From assembly GCA_017547995.1 (NCBI GenBank), contig JAFYNW010000019.1:1-11448 (forward strand): a stretch of DNA of 11,448 nt, read 5' to 3'. Below, piece after piece: positions 1-8,432 of this stretch. The notes beneath the pieces were generated by a model that was given only the letters and a program-made list of their open reading frames with translations, made no database searches and was not told the origin of the DNA. The position numbers and the translations under genes are program-made. Numbering within the stretch: position 1 is the first letter of the stretch; each line of letters begins with the position of its first letter. Source of the stretch: Clostridia bacterium (lineage in GTDB: Bacteria > Bacillota > Clostridia > Oscillospirales > Butyricicoccaceae).

Positions 1-1908
1 CCTGCAAAGAAACAGCCTGAGGCCGGGCCTGCTCCACAGGAGGAAGTGAAGATTTATAAATCTTCTATCAACAAGCCTAAGGAAGCGCTCGCAAAAGCGC
101 CTGCAGTGGAAACAAACGTACACACTCCCCATCGTGACGACGAAGAATTTACCTATAATGATTATCAGGAGAAAAAGCCTCCTGAGCGTGATGAATACGA
201 TGATTACGAAGAGGAAGAAAAGCCTAAGAAGGCATTGCCTTACGATATAATCTCAGGCTTTGAAGAAGATTTCACTCTTGGTGCAAAGCATTGCTCCAAG
301 AAAATCATCAAGTACTCTGCACTTTACGGTCTTTCCGTACCCGTTGCAATCGTTGCAATTATCGTTTCATTTATACATAATTTCGATCTTTCGGGAGTAC
401 CATATATTCCCGAGCTTCTGGCGCTTATTCAGCCATTCGAGCCGCTTATTCTCCTTGCGTGTCAGGGCATCGCAATTCTGCTTGCAATAGAGATAATCGT
501 TTCGGGTATTTATAAATGTATTATGCTGGCGCCTAATCTCGATACCGTCATCGCATTACATTCTATAGTAAGCTGTGGATACAGCGTATACACTGTGCTT
601 ACACAGAATTATACTTATATTCCATACACGGCTATCTCCTGCTTCACACTTATGATGGCTATTCGCAGTAAGCGTATGAAGCTCATAATTCACAAACGTA
701 ACTACACGGCTTCAGCTCTCAGCGCAACTCCTGTTGCCGTTAAGATTTCCGCAACAAAGGGCGGATATATTGCCACAAAGGCTCCGCTCCGCTCCGACGT
801 ACCTTGTAAGAATATAGCACAGATGTCATGCGGCGAAAGCTCATCTATGATTTTCGTCCCATTTATGCTGGCATTGCCTGCTATTCTTGCGGCTCTCTCC
901 TGCAAATCAAAGGGGGATTTCTCCACCTTCCTTCTCGATTATGCCGCTCTTACGTCGGTATCACTTCCATTCGGCTTTATAACTGCATCTTCCCGTGTGG
1001 AATACAAGCTTTCCAAGAAGCTTTTTGCTTCGGGCAGTGCATTTGTGGATAACTCCAAGCTCCGCAAGGTAAATCAGGTCAGAACAGCCGTTATCACAGG
1101 CTCTGACGTCTTCCCTGCCGGCTCTGTTGAAATCACAGGCATGAAGGTGCTTGGCAATAACGCTATCGATACAGTCATCGCATACGCGGCCGCTATTTTC
1201 GAGCAGGTTGGCGGCGGCGCTTACAAGGCATTTTATGATATTGGTAAATCCCGCTACGTAAACTTCCGCAAAGCCAAGAACGTGCATTTCTATGAAAGCG
1301 GTGGTATCAGCGCCGTTATCGGCTCTGACAACGTCCTTCTCGGCAATGCAAGCTTCCTTATGCGCATGGGTGTCAATATCACTCACGGCATAAACGTGAA
1401 GAACAACATTTTCCTTTCAGTCAATTCTACTGTAAGTGCTGTCTTCACAATTCAGTTCCGCGAAGCTCCTAATACGTATAAGGCGTTCCGTATTTTCAGA
1501 CGAAATAAGGTAAAGCCTGTTCTCGCATCTCTCGATTTCCAGATAAATCCTATGCTTGTTGAACAGACGTTTGATCTTTCTCCAAACTTCATCATTTATC
1601 CGGACATCGACGAAAGAATCATCCTTTCCGGTTCATCCTACGCCGAAGAAGAAGAGCCTGTCGCTCTCCTTTCCAGAGACAATATGCATTCCTTTGCCGA
1701 AATACTGGCGTACAGCAAGACACTCTACAGGGCAACGAGATTCAACATTATTTTCTCATTCCTCTGCCTCACCTTCGGTCTTGGTCTTGTGTACTTCCTG
1801 GTATCCAAAAATGAGTTTTTGGTTATTTCGCCATATAATGCCTTCTTATATTTGTTACTTTGGTACATCCCGGTGTTCCTGAAGAACCTTTTTAATGGTG
1901 ATTTTTAG
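1..1908 (+). CDS. Degenerate P-type ATPase-like membrane protein (5' end outside window)
   Basis: The frame is open to the left edge, so the GTG at 46 is probably internal; residue numbers below count from it. Residues 1-65 are a charged, Glu/Lys/Pro-rich cytoplasmic tail. Hydrophobic segments lie near 94-113, 131-155, 164-185, 192-206, 268-285 and 296-312, and a final pair at 566-586 and 597-616, close to the topology of heavy-metal P-type ATPases. From SLPFGF (306-311) through LFASGSAF (326-333), the protein follows the family order of TM6, then the GxxxKxxxxLE-like turn, then the phosphorylation site. Where DKTGTLT should stand it has TGSDVFPAG (351-359). GISAVIGSDNVLLGN (420-434) resembles the nucleotide-binding-domain core, but I see no GDGxND hinge, no TGDN and no CPC metal motif. 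I infer a non-catalytic relative with a regulatory, scaffold or sensing role. Its substrate is unknown. It ends 126 bp before the EF-G-like gene, which has its own promoter. Confidence 0.7.
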   Translation, partial: PAKKQPEAGPAPQEEVKIYKSSINKPKEALAKAPAVETNVHTPHRDDEEFTYNDYQEKKPPERDEYDDYEEEEKPKKALPYDIISGFEEDFTLGAKHCSKKIIKYSALYGLSVPVAIVAIIVSFIHNFDLSGVPYIPELLALIQPFEPLILLACQGIAILLAIEIIVSGIYKCIMLAPNLDTVIALHSIVSCGYSVYTVLTQNYTYIPYTAISCFTLMMAIRSKRMKLIIHKRNYTASALSATPVAVKISATKGGYIATKAPLRSDVPCKNIAQMSCGESSSMIFVPFMLALPAILAALSCKSKGDFSTFLLDYAALTSVSLPFGFITASSRVEYKLSKKLFASGSAFVDNSKLRKVNQVRTAVITGSDVFPAGSVEITGMKVLGNNAIDTVIAYAAAIFEQVGGGAYKAFYDIGKSRYVNFRKAKNVHFYESGGISAVIGSDNVLLGNASFLMRMGVNITHGINVKNNIFLSVNSTVSAVFTIQFREAPNTYKAFRIFRRNKVKPVLASLDFQINPMLVEQTFDLSPNFIIYPDIDERIILSGSSYAEEEEPVALLSRDNMHSFAEILAYSKTLYRATRFNIIFSFLCLTFGLGLVYFLVSKNEFLVISPYNAFLYLLLWYIPVFLKNLFNGDF

Positions 1909-1928
1909 TTATTTTTTTCATTTTTTAG

Positions 1929-1957
1929 TTGATTTGTGCCAAAAAATGTTGTATAAT
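1929..1957 (+). promoter_or_regulatory. Sigma-A-type promoter of the EF-G-like gene
   Basis: TTGATT (1929-1934), a 17-bp spacer and a perfect TATAAT (1952-1957) stand between the end of the membrane protein gene and the EF-G-like gene. Initiation would be near 1964, giving a leader of about 70 nt with the strong ribosome site AAAGGAG just before the ATG at 2035. Confidence 0.7.
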
Positions 1958-1962
1958 AGTGC

Positions 1963-1997
1963 TTGTGGTTGTGCAGTTAGTTTGCATACAATCACAA
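1963..1997 (+). promoter_or_regulatory. 5'-terminal stem-loop in the EF-G-like leader
   Basis: TTGTGGTTGTG (1963-1973) pairs with TATACAATCACAA-region bases 1987-1997 over 11 consecutive positions, two of them G-U, around a 13-nt loop. The stem starts at the predicted transcription start, so the mRNA would begin with a folded end. Such 5'-terminal stems are known to slow decay of some bacterial mRNAs. That role is inferred here, and a regulatory switch is not excluded. Confidence 0.45.
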
Positions 1998-2034
1998 ACA
2001 TTTCATAAGTATTTTTTAAAGGAGAAAATAAATT

Positions 2035-4110
2035 ATGAGCTATTCTATCGACAAAATCCGTAACGTCGTTCTTCTCGGTCACGGCGGCAACGGTAAGACA
2101 ACTCTTGCTGAAAGCTTCCTCTACCGTACAGGCGCTATCGACCGTATGGGTAAGATTGCTGACGGCAATACTACTTGTGACTACGATCCAGAAGAAATCA
2201 AGAGAAACATTTCTATCCAGACAGCTATTGCTCCAGTAGAGTATAACGGCTTTAAGATCAACCTTCTTGATACACCTGGTTATTTTGACTTTGCAGGCGA
2301 AGTTCAGCAGGCTGTTCGCGTTGCTGACGCAGGTATCATCGCTGTTACAGCAAAGAGCGGTGTTTCCGTAGGTACAGAAAAGGCTTGGAAGGCTCTCACA
2401 CTCGCTAGACTTCCTAAGATTCTCTATATGTCCAAGCTCGACGAAGATAACGCAGACTTCGAACGTTCTTTCCAGGGTCTCCGTGCAACACTCGGCCCAA
2501 CAGTTACACCATTCATCATTCCTATTATGGATGGCGAAAAGACAGTCGGTCTCTGCAACGTTATCGCTAACAAGTCTTACCACATGGAAGGCGACAAGCT
2601 CGTTGACGGTCCAGTTCCAGAACACATGAAGGCAAGAGTTGCTGAACTCTACAGCATCGTTGTTGAACGTGTTGCTGAAACATCCGAAGAACTCATGGAA
2701 AAGTTCTTTGACGGCGTAGAATTCACAGAAGAAGAAATGGCTGAAGGTATCAAGAACGGTATCCTCAACAACATCATTACTCCTGTTTACTGTGGCTCCG
2801 CTTACTCCGGCCTCGGCACAGAACAGCTCCTCAAGGCTATCACACGTTACTTCCCTTCCCCAGACAAGACACACGACGAAAAGGCTATCAACGTTGACGG
2901 TACTCTCGAAACAGTTCCTTACACACCAGACGGCAAGCCATCTGTTTTCGTATTTAAGACAGCAGCTGACCAGTACGGCCGTTTCTCCTTCTTCAAGGTT
3001 ATTTCCGGTACTGTAACTCCTGACTCCGCACTTTACAACACACGTTCCGAAATGGTTGAAAAGTTCGGCCGTGTATATACATTCAAGGGCAAGAAGAACA
3101 TCGAAGCAACAGAAATCTGCTGCGGTGACATCGGTGCAGTTGCAAAGCTCATCGACACAAAGACAGGCGATACACTCTCTGCTTATAAGGATGCTCTCTC
3201 CTTCGCAGGTATCAACTTCGAAGCACCTTGCTACTCTCAGGCTATCTCCCCTAAGACAAAGGGCAACGAAGAAAAGATGGCTCTCGGTCTCAACAAGATT
3301 ATCGACGAAGACCCAACAATCAAGCTTGAAAACAATACAGAAACAAAGCAGATGGTTATCTCCGGTGCTGGTGACATTCACCTCGACGTAGTATGCTCCA
3401 AGCTCAAGACAAAGTTCGGCGTAGAAGTTGAACTCACAGACGCAAAGGTTCCATACCGTGAAAAGATCCGCAAGAAGGTAAGCGTTGAAGGTAAGCATAA
3501 GAAGCAGTCCGGTGGTCACGGCCAGTACGGTCACGTTAAGATGGACTTCGAACCTAACTACGACAGCGATGCAATCGTATTCGAAGAAAAGATCTTCGGC
3601 GGTTCCGTTCCAAAGAACTACCACCCAGCAGTTGAAAAGGGTATCAGAGAAGCAGCTGAACACGGTATCCTCGCAGGTTACCCAATGGTTGGTCTTAAGG
3701 CTACACTTACAGACGGTTCCTACCATGACGTTGACTCCAACGAACTCTCCTTCAAGATGGCAGCTCGTCTCGCTTACAAGGCTGGTATTGCTCTTGCTAA
3801 CCCAGCTATCCTCGAACCAATCGGCTCCCTCAAGGTAACTGTTCCTGATGCTAACATGGGCGATATCATCGGCGACCTCAACAAGCGTCGCGGACGTGTT
3901 CTCGGTATGAACCCAGTTGACGGCGGTCTCCAGGTTATCGAAGCTGAAGTTCCAATGGCAGAAGTTTCCAAGTACGCTATCGACCTTCGTTCCATGACAC
4001 AGGGTCGCGGCTCCTTCGTTCTCACATTTGAACGTTACGAGGAGGCTCCACCAAACGTACAGGTTAAGGTTATTGCTGACGCTAAGTACGTTGACCACGA
4101 CGAAGAATAA
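2035..4110 (+). CDS. EF-G-like translational GTPase (EF-G paralogue)
   Basis: This 691-residue protein has the full EF-G length and domain order: G domain, domain II, domain III, domain IV (around SGGHGQYGHVKM and the following GGSVPKNYHPAVEKGI) and a C-terminal domain V. EF-G moves tRNA and mRNA through the ribosome and splits ribosomes for recycling, in the cytoplasm. The G motifs are not those of canonical EF-G. G1 is GHGGNGKT (15-22). Switch I has RNISI (57-61) instead of RGITI. G3 is DTPGYFDF (79-86), with Tyr where the catalytic His normally sits. G4 is SKLD (133-136) instead of NKMD. This fits the EF-G-like (EF-G2-type) paralogue family rather than the main FusA, and it is not beside rpsL, rpsG or tuf. 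The start has AAAGGAG 9-10 nt upstream. Codon use is strongly biased (ACA for Thr, CTC for Leu, GAA, AAG), suggesting abundant expression. Its exact role (recycling, stress or specialised translocation) cannot be read from sequence. Confidence 0.92.
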   Translation: MSYSIDKIRNVVLLGHGGNGKTTLAESFLYRTGAIDRMGKIADGNTTCDYDPEEIKRNISIQTAIAPVEYNGFKINLLDTPGYFDFAGEVQQAVRVADAGIIAVTAKSGVSVGTEKAWKALTLARLPKILYMSKLDEDNADFERSFQGLRATLGPTVTPFIIPIMDGEKTVGLCNVIANKSYHMEGDKLVDGPVPEHMKARVAELYSIVVERVAETSEELMEKFFDGVEFTEEEMAEGIKNGILNNIITPVYCGSAYSGLGTEQLLKAITRYFPSPDKTHDEKAINVDGTLETVPYTPDGKPSVFVFKTAADQYGRFSFFKVISGTVTPDSALYNTRSEMVEKFGRVYTFKGKKNIEATEICCGDIGAVAKLIDTKTGDTLSAYKDALSFAGINFEAPCYSQAISPKTKGNEEKMALGLNKIIDEDPTIKLENNTETKQMVISGAGDIHLDVVCSKLKTKFGVEVELTDAKVPYREKIRKKVSVEGKHKKQSGGHGQYGHVKMDFEPNYDSDAIVFEEKIFGGSVPKNYHPAVEKGIREAAEHGILAGYPMVGLKATLTDGSYHDVDSNELSFKMAARLAYKAGIALANPAILEPIGSLKVTVPDANMGDIIGDLNKRRGRVLGMNPVDGGLQVIEAEVPMAEVSKYAIDLRSMTQGRGSFVLTFERYEEAPPNVQVKVIADAKYVDHDEE

Positions 4111-4138
4111 TTTTTCACACGTCACTCTAACTACATAC

Positions 4139-4163
4139 GGGGTGGGCGAAAGTCCACCCCTTT
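4139..4163 (+). terminator. Hairpin terminator after the EF-G-like gene
   Basis: A 9-bp GC-rich stem (4139-4147 with 4152-4160, one G-U pair) is closed by a GAAA tetraloop and followed by only three T. The stem is very stable but the U tract is short, so it may leak into the downstream amidohydrolase gene. Confidence 0.65.
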
Positions 4164-4190
4164 GAAATATCTGAAATAATTATTTATAAT
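4162..4190 (+). promoter_or_regulatory. Promoter candidate for the amidohydrolase gene
   Basis: TTGAAA (4162-4167), a 17-bp spacer and TATAAT (4185-4190) match the sigma-A consensus and begin right at the end of the terminator stem. The -10 box abuts the Shine-Dalgarno sequence AAAGGAG (4191-4197), so initiation at the usual distance would start inside or just after it. The match may be chance in AT-rich DNA, or the mRNA may be nearly leaderless. Confidence 0.35.
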
Positions 4191-4206
4191 AAAGGAGAAT
4201 TATAGC

Positions 4207-5568
4207 ATGGATAAGCATACTGAGTTTCTTATGCAGAGCGTTGAAGCTAACCGCGACCTTATGCTCGCAGCTGAAAGACATATCTGGAACAACCCTGAAA
4301 CAGGTTATCGTGAATGGAAGACAACAGCTTATTTGGAAGCAGAATATGAAAAGCTCGGCTATACTCTCGTAAAGGCTGGCAATATCCCTGGCTTCTATAC
4401 AGATATCGACTCCGGCAAACCAGGTCCTAAGATCTGTATCATGGGTGAAATGGACTCCCTCATCGTTTCCAACCATCCTGAATGTGACCCTGAAACAGGC
4501 TTTGTACACGCTTGCGGTCATCACGCACAGTCCGCTTCCCTTCTCGGTGTAGCTGCAACTCTCAAGATGCCTGGCGTTATGGACAACTGGTGTGGCTCTG
4601 TTCGTCTTATGGCTGTTCCTGCTGAAGAACTTATCGAAATCGGTTACAGAGAAGAACTCCGTAAGCAGGGCATCATCAAGTATTTCGGCGGTAAGGTAGA
4701 ATTCCTCCACCGCGGTTACTATGATGGCGTAGATATCGCTTATATGGTTCATCAGAGCAATATGCCTATCAAGGGCATGGGCTTCGCTCCAGGTAACAAT
4801 GGCTGTATCACAAAGAACATCAACTATCTCGGCGTTTCCTCTCACGCAGGCGGCGCTCCTCACCTCGGTGTAAATGCACTTTATGCAGCTAACCTCGGTC
4901 TTCAGACTGTAAACTCCCTCCGTGAAACATTCAAGGATGACGACCATATTCGTTTCCATCCAATCATCACACAGGGCGGTGGCGCTGTTAATGCTATCCC
5001 ACACGATATCAAGATCGAATCTTACGTTCGTGGCGCTACAATCGACGCAATCGTTGAAGCTAACAACCGTATCAACCGTGCTCTTGCTGGTTGTGCAGCT
5101 GCTATGGGCGCTAACGTACATCTTTCCGACAGACCTGGCTATATGCCACTCAACAACAACAAGGACCTCACAGATATCTCTATCGAACTCATGAAGGGTA
5201 TCATCGGTGAAGAAAACGTTGTTTATAACAACCGTTGGGGCACAGGCTGCACAGACATGGGCGACATCTCCTCTGTTATGCCTGCAATCCATCCTCACGT
5301 AGCTGGTGCTTCCGGTACTGGCCACGGTAACGACTACCAGATTTCCGACCCAGAAACTGCAGTTGTTCTCTCCACAAAGTATCTCGTTGCTCTTACAGAC
5401 GCTCTCCTTTCCAACAACGCTGAAAAGGCTCAGATGGTCATTAAGAACGCAAAGGTTCTCTACCCTAACAAGCAGGATTACTTTGATCAGATCGACAAGA
5501 TCTTCATGGACAAGATGGCTGTTGAAGTTCAGGAAGACGGCAAGATGGTTATCGACTATAAGTTGTAA
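4207..5568 (+). CDS. M20-family (AbgB-like) metal-dependent amidohydrolase
   Basis: This 453-residue protein is a cytosolic peptidase M20/amidohydrolase that hydrolyses the amide bond of an N-acyl or aminoacyl conjugate. Visible family marks are GEMD (80-83), HACGHHAQ (101-108), the Glu pair E140-E141, MVHQ (180-183), the dimerisation-domain stretch SSHAGGAPHLGVNAL (211-225), GGGAVNAIPHD (257-267), GCTDMGDIS (347-355) and ASGTGHG (368-374). By analogy the binuclear metal ligands are C103, H105, E140 or E141, H182 and H373. The usual CGHD is CGHH here. The TDMGDIS block and the C-terminal HPHVAG resemble AbgB-type p-aminobenzoyl-glutamate hydrolase subunits more than hippurate hydrolases, but the substrate is not certain. 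No AbgA-like partner or transporter is adjacent. AAAGGAG sits 9 nt before the ATG. Codon bias is as strong as in the EF-G-like gene, unusual for a peripheral hydrolase and hinting at high expression. Confidence 0.85.
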   Translation: MDKHTEFLMQSVEANRDLMLAAERHIWNNPETGYREWKTTAYLEAEYEKLGYTLVKAGNIPGFYTDIDSGKPGPKICIMGEMDSLIVSNHPECDPETGFVHACGHHAQSASLLGVAATLKMPGVMDNWCGSVRLMAVPAEELIEIGYREELRKQGIIKYFGGKVEFLHRGYYDGVDIAYMVHQSNMPIKGMGFAPGNNGCITKNINYLGVSSHAGGAPHLGVNALYAANLGLQTVNSLRETFKDDDHIRFHPIITQGGGAVNAIPHDIKIESYVRGATIDAIVEANNRINRALAGCAAAMGANVHLSDRPGYMPLNNNKDLTDISIELMKGIIGEENVVYNNRWGTGCTDMGDISSVMPAIHPHVAGASGTGHGNDYQISDPETAVVLSTKYLVALTDALLSNNAEKAQMVIKNAKVLYPNKQDYFDQIDKIFMDKMAVEVQEDGKMVIDYKL

Positions 5569-5581
5569 TACTTATCTTAAT

Positions 5582-5613
5582 AAAAAGACGGTGAATTATT
5601 CACCGTCTTTTTT
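5582..5613 (+). terminator. Rho-independent terminator of the amidohydrolase gene
   Basis: A perfect 12-bp stem (5584-5595 with 5599-5610) with a TTA loop is followed by a T run. It begins 13 nt after the stop codon. The A run on its left side would let it also work for minus-strand transcripts coming from the PBP gene. Confidence 0.9.
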
Positions 5614-5640
5614 GTTTGCTCTTCCCTGCTGATATGCAAT

Positions 5641-5676
5641 AAAAAACACCGACCGGAATATCCAATCGGTGTTTTA
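5641..5676 (-). terminator. Terminator of the penicillin-binding protein gene (bidirectional)
   Basis: A 10-bp outer stem (5643-5652 with 5666-5675) plus an inner GGA/TCC stem lies just beyond the PBP stop codon. Read on the minus strand it is followed by a T-rich run; the plus strand also has a T run, so it can act both ways. With the neighbouring hairpin at 5582-5613 it forms a double barrier between convergent genes. Confidence 0.85.
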
Positions 5677-5684
5677 TTTTTTAA

Positions 5685-8432
5685 TTATTCAGCCGCTGTT
5701 GTGTCTTCGGTTGTATCTTCTTCGTCGTTACCCAACCATGGGAAGAGCGGATTATTGTCTTCCGCAGGAGTTTCCTCTTCAGGAACAGTTGGTGTTGTCG
5801 GAATCAGATTACCAGGCCATCCTTCAGGCCACGTAAGCGGATCATCAGGGCTGATGGATGGATCAAGCTCCGGCAAATCAGGGTCGTTGAGGTCTGGCTC
5901 GCCGCTTCCCCATGGCCACTCGAGCCAAGGCCACTTATCAAAGAAATCCTTCCACGTTGGCTTATTTGCGTTATTTTCGGCATTGTGTTCTTCACAGAAG
6001 ACCATACCTCCCTGAACAACGTATTCGCCTTCGCCAAGAATTATCGGATTATCATAAATACCTACATTGAGAGTATTTTGTTCTGTTACTGCGCCGCCGA
6101 GCAAGCTGTCAAGCACAGGAGCAGACGTTGTTGCTTCCTGAGTTTCCTCAGCTGTTGCACTGCTGTACTGAAGCACGTACTTCTGGTCACGAAGCTCAAC
6201 GCCAGGATTTGTATAAACACGGTTAATCGCAAGAATACCAACCTGCTTAAGCTCAGCTTCAGGACAATAATGACTTGCAAGCTGACCTGTTGTATTGTCG
6301 ATTGTGACAGGAATATGATATGGACAAGTTTCTGTTGGCTTATCTTCAGCCGCAAGCTTTACGTTTGTAACGCGTGAGCCTCTGAGTTCATTTGAGCACC
6401 ATTCGTTAGGCAAAAGTCCGGAATCCTGACATACTGCAACGCTTGTAAGCTCTACACTTCGTACAAACTCTCTGTTAGGGAGAGGCTCGTGGATAACGCT
6501 CATTACCTTTTCCCAGATTACGAGAGCAGGGTTTGTATCGACGCCCTTGATTGCCTGAGGTATATCATAACCAAACCATACAACGCCTGTATAGTAAGGT
6601 GTGAAGCCTACAAACCAACGGTCCTTGTCGTCGTTTGTAGTACCGGTCTTGGCTGCAGTTTCAATACCCTTGATTGCCGCCTTCTTACCTGTACCTTCGG
6701 GACCTGTTACAACGTTTGTAAGCATTTCAATCATATACGTTGCAGTCTTGTCACTCATAGCAACATGGGATTCAGGCTCGTTATCGAGGATGATGTTGCC
6801 GTTGGAGTCGTAGACCTTTGTGTATACGATAGGCTCTGTGTAAATACCGTTATTTGTGAATGCAGAATATGCACCGCACATTTCCATAACAGTAACGCCG
6901 TCTGTAAGACCACCCATTGCGAGCGGACTGTAGTCAACGTCAGAGAGCACCTTTGTATTGCCCTTTGTATCAGTCTTTGTTCTTTCCTTTACAAGAGACT
7001 TGAGACCGAGATTTACGTTTGCAAATTCGAAGGATTTTTCAACACCCATATTCTGAAGTATTTCAACAGGGATTGGGTTGTTGGATATTTCGATGGCCTT
7101 CATCATATTCATCTGGCCACGATAGTAGTTATAGTAGTTCTTTGGCCAGCCTGTTTCACGGACTTCGAAGTTCTTTGGTCCGTCAATCATAACTGTAGCC
7201 GGTGTGATTACGCCATATTCGATAGCAGGAGCATATACTGTAAGAGGCTTGATTGAAGAACCAGGAGAGCGTGTTGTGCGTGTTGCACGATTAAGAACAA
7301 GCTTGCCTTCCTTTTCCCCACGGCCGCCGTAAAGTGCCACCACGTGGCCTGTATAAGGGTCTGTGATAACCATAGATGCCTGAGGCATTGTACCGTCAGA
7401 GCCAAGGACACCAGGGAGATTTTCTTCATCAATAAATACAGCGTCCATCTTTTCCTGAATGTCAGGATCGATAGTTGTGATAATCTTAAGACCGCCTGTA
7501 TAGAGAAGCTGGGATGCGAGCACTTCACTGTATCCCTTTTCTTCCATAAGGTCTTCCTTAACACTCATAATGACTTCGTCGATAAAGTAAGACTGCTCGA
7601 TTTCTGCATTCTTGAGCTTTTCACTGTTTTCTGTGGAAACTTCAGTCTTAAGCGCCTTGCGATACTGTTCTTCTGTGATCTTTTCGTTATCACGCATTGT
7701 CATAAGAACAGTTTCTCTGCGTTCCTTATTGAACTCAGGGAATCTGATAATATCGTATTTATATGGATTCTTGGAAATACCGGCTATAGCCGCACACTCT
7801 ACAAGAGTGAGTTCATCCAGCTCCTTGCCGAAATAAACTTTGGCTGCTGCCTTTACACCGTTTGCACCCTGACCAAGATAGATGGTATTGAGATAAAGCT
7901 CAAGGATTTCTTCCTTGTCATACTTGGATTCAAGTTCGAGAGCACGCATAATTTCCTGCGCCTTACGTTTTACAGACGTTTCGTTATCACCTGTAAGGTT
8001 TTTGATGAGCTGCTGAGTGATTGTCGAACCGCCACCGAAATTATCTCTGATAGGAACAACGTAGTTGATGATAGCACCCGCTGTACGCTTCCAGTCGATA
8101 CCATTATGTTCATAGAATCTCGAGTCTTCGACAGAAACATAGGCATCAATGAGAGTCTGCGGAATGTCTTCATAGTCGACCCACACACGATTTTCACTTC
8201 CGTGAAGCTCTTCAAACTTTATTTCTTCACCCGTATTCTTATCTATATAATAGACGAAGCTTGTGAAGTTGAGTCTGAAATCATCAAGATTGATGTCAAT
8301 TGTCGGACTTATGTAATACTTGACATAAGCTGCGGCCGCCACTATACATATAGTTGCTGTAGTTATACCTATGAGCATCAATGTGAGCAGTGTAAAGCCG
8401 ATCTTTTTCAGAATAGATTTTACAGTTTTCAA
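5685..8432 (-). CDS. Class A penicillin-binding protein (PBP1A-type, glycosyltransferase/transpeptidase)
   Basis: This 915-residue bifunctional peptidoglycan synthase polymerises lipid II and crosslinks stem peptides outside the membrane. Order: a short basic cytoplasmic tail, one TM anchor (about 12-36), a GT51 domain (about 75-245) with EDSRFYEHNGID (102-113), GGSTITQQ (134-141) and KEEILELYLN (173-182), then a penicillin-binding transpeptidase with SSIK (S392-K395), SNN (450-452) and KTGT (595-598). All key catalytic motifs are intact. Two extracellular Cys pairs (C668/C679 and C703/C723) flank the domain end, a layout common in clostridial PBP1A. Residues 824-915 form a Trp/Pro/Asp/Glu-rich tail with eight Trp. 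The start is TTG: a stop codon lies five codons upstream, no ATG fits, and AGAGG is 8 nt before it. It is transcribed alone from its own promoter. Confidence 0.95.
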   Translation of the reverse strand: MKTVKSILKKIGFTLLTLMLIGITTATICIVAAAAYVKYYISPTIDINLDDFRLNFTSFVYYIDKNTGEEIKFEELHGSENRVWVDYEDIPQTLIDAYVSVEDSRFYEHNGIDWKRTAGAIINYVVPIRDNFGGGSTITQQLIKNLTGDNETSVKRKAQEIMRALELESKYDKEEILELYLNTIYLGQGANGVKAAAKVYFGKELDELTLVECAAIAGISKNPYKYDIIRFPEFNKERRETVLMTMRDNEKITEEQYRKALKTEVSTENSEKLKNAEIEQSYFIDEVIMSVKEDLMEEKGYSEVLASQLLYTGGLKIITTIDPDIQEKMDAVFIDEENLPGVLGSDGTMPQASMVITDPYTGHVVALYGGRGEKEGKLVLNRATRTTRSPGSSIKPLTVYAPAIEYGVITPATVMIDGPKNFEVRETGWPKNYYNYYRGQMNMMKAIEISNNPIPVEILQNMGVEKSFEFANVNLGLKSLVKERTKTDTKGNTKVLSDVDYSPLAMGGLTDGVTVMEMCGAYSAFTNNGIYTEPIVYTKVYDSNGNIILDNEPESHVAMSDKTATYMIEMLTNVVTGPEGTGKKAAIKGIETAAKTGTTNDDKDRWFVGFTPYYTGVVWFGYDIPQAIKGVDTNPALVIWEKVMSVIHEPLPNREFVRSVELTSVAVCQDSGLLPNEWCSNELRGSRVTNVKLAAEDKPTETCPYHIPVTIDNTTGQLASHYCPEAELKQVGILAINRVYTNPGVELRDQKYVLQYSSATAEETQEATTSAPVLDSLLGGAVTEQNTLNVGIYDNPIILGEGEYVVQGGMVFCEEHNAENNANKPTWKDFFDKWPWLEWPWGSGEPDLNDPDLPELDPSISPDDPLTWPEGWPGNLIPTTPTVPEEETPAEDNNPLFPWLGNDEEDTTEDTTAAE

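Noticed and set aside
1872..1888. Possible terminator at the end of the P-type ATPase-like gene (GTTC/GAAC followed by five T)
   Set aside because: Only four consecutive pairs, inside the coding region; too weak to call. No other terminator is visible before the next promoter.
1918..4125. A 735-codon open frame on the minus strand, opposite the EF-G-like gene
   Set aside because: It is a shadow of the strong codon bias of the real gene, which avoids codons that would read as stops on the other strand. The product is Cys/Val/Asn-rich without any family features, and the sense frame is unmistakably EF-G.
4180..5325. A 381-codon minus-strand frame opposite the amidohydrolase
   Set aside because: Same cause: biased codons on the sense strand. 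The composition is odd and no motif is seen.
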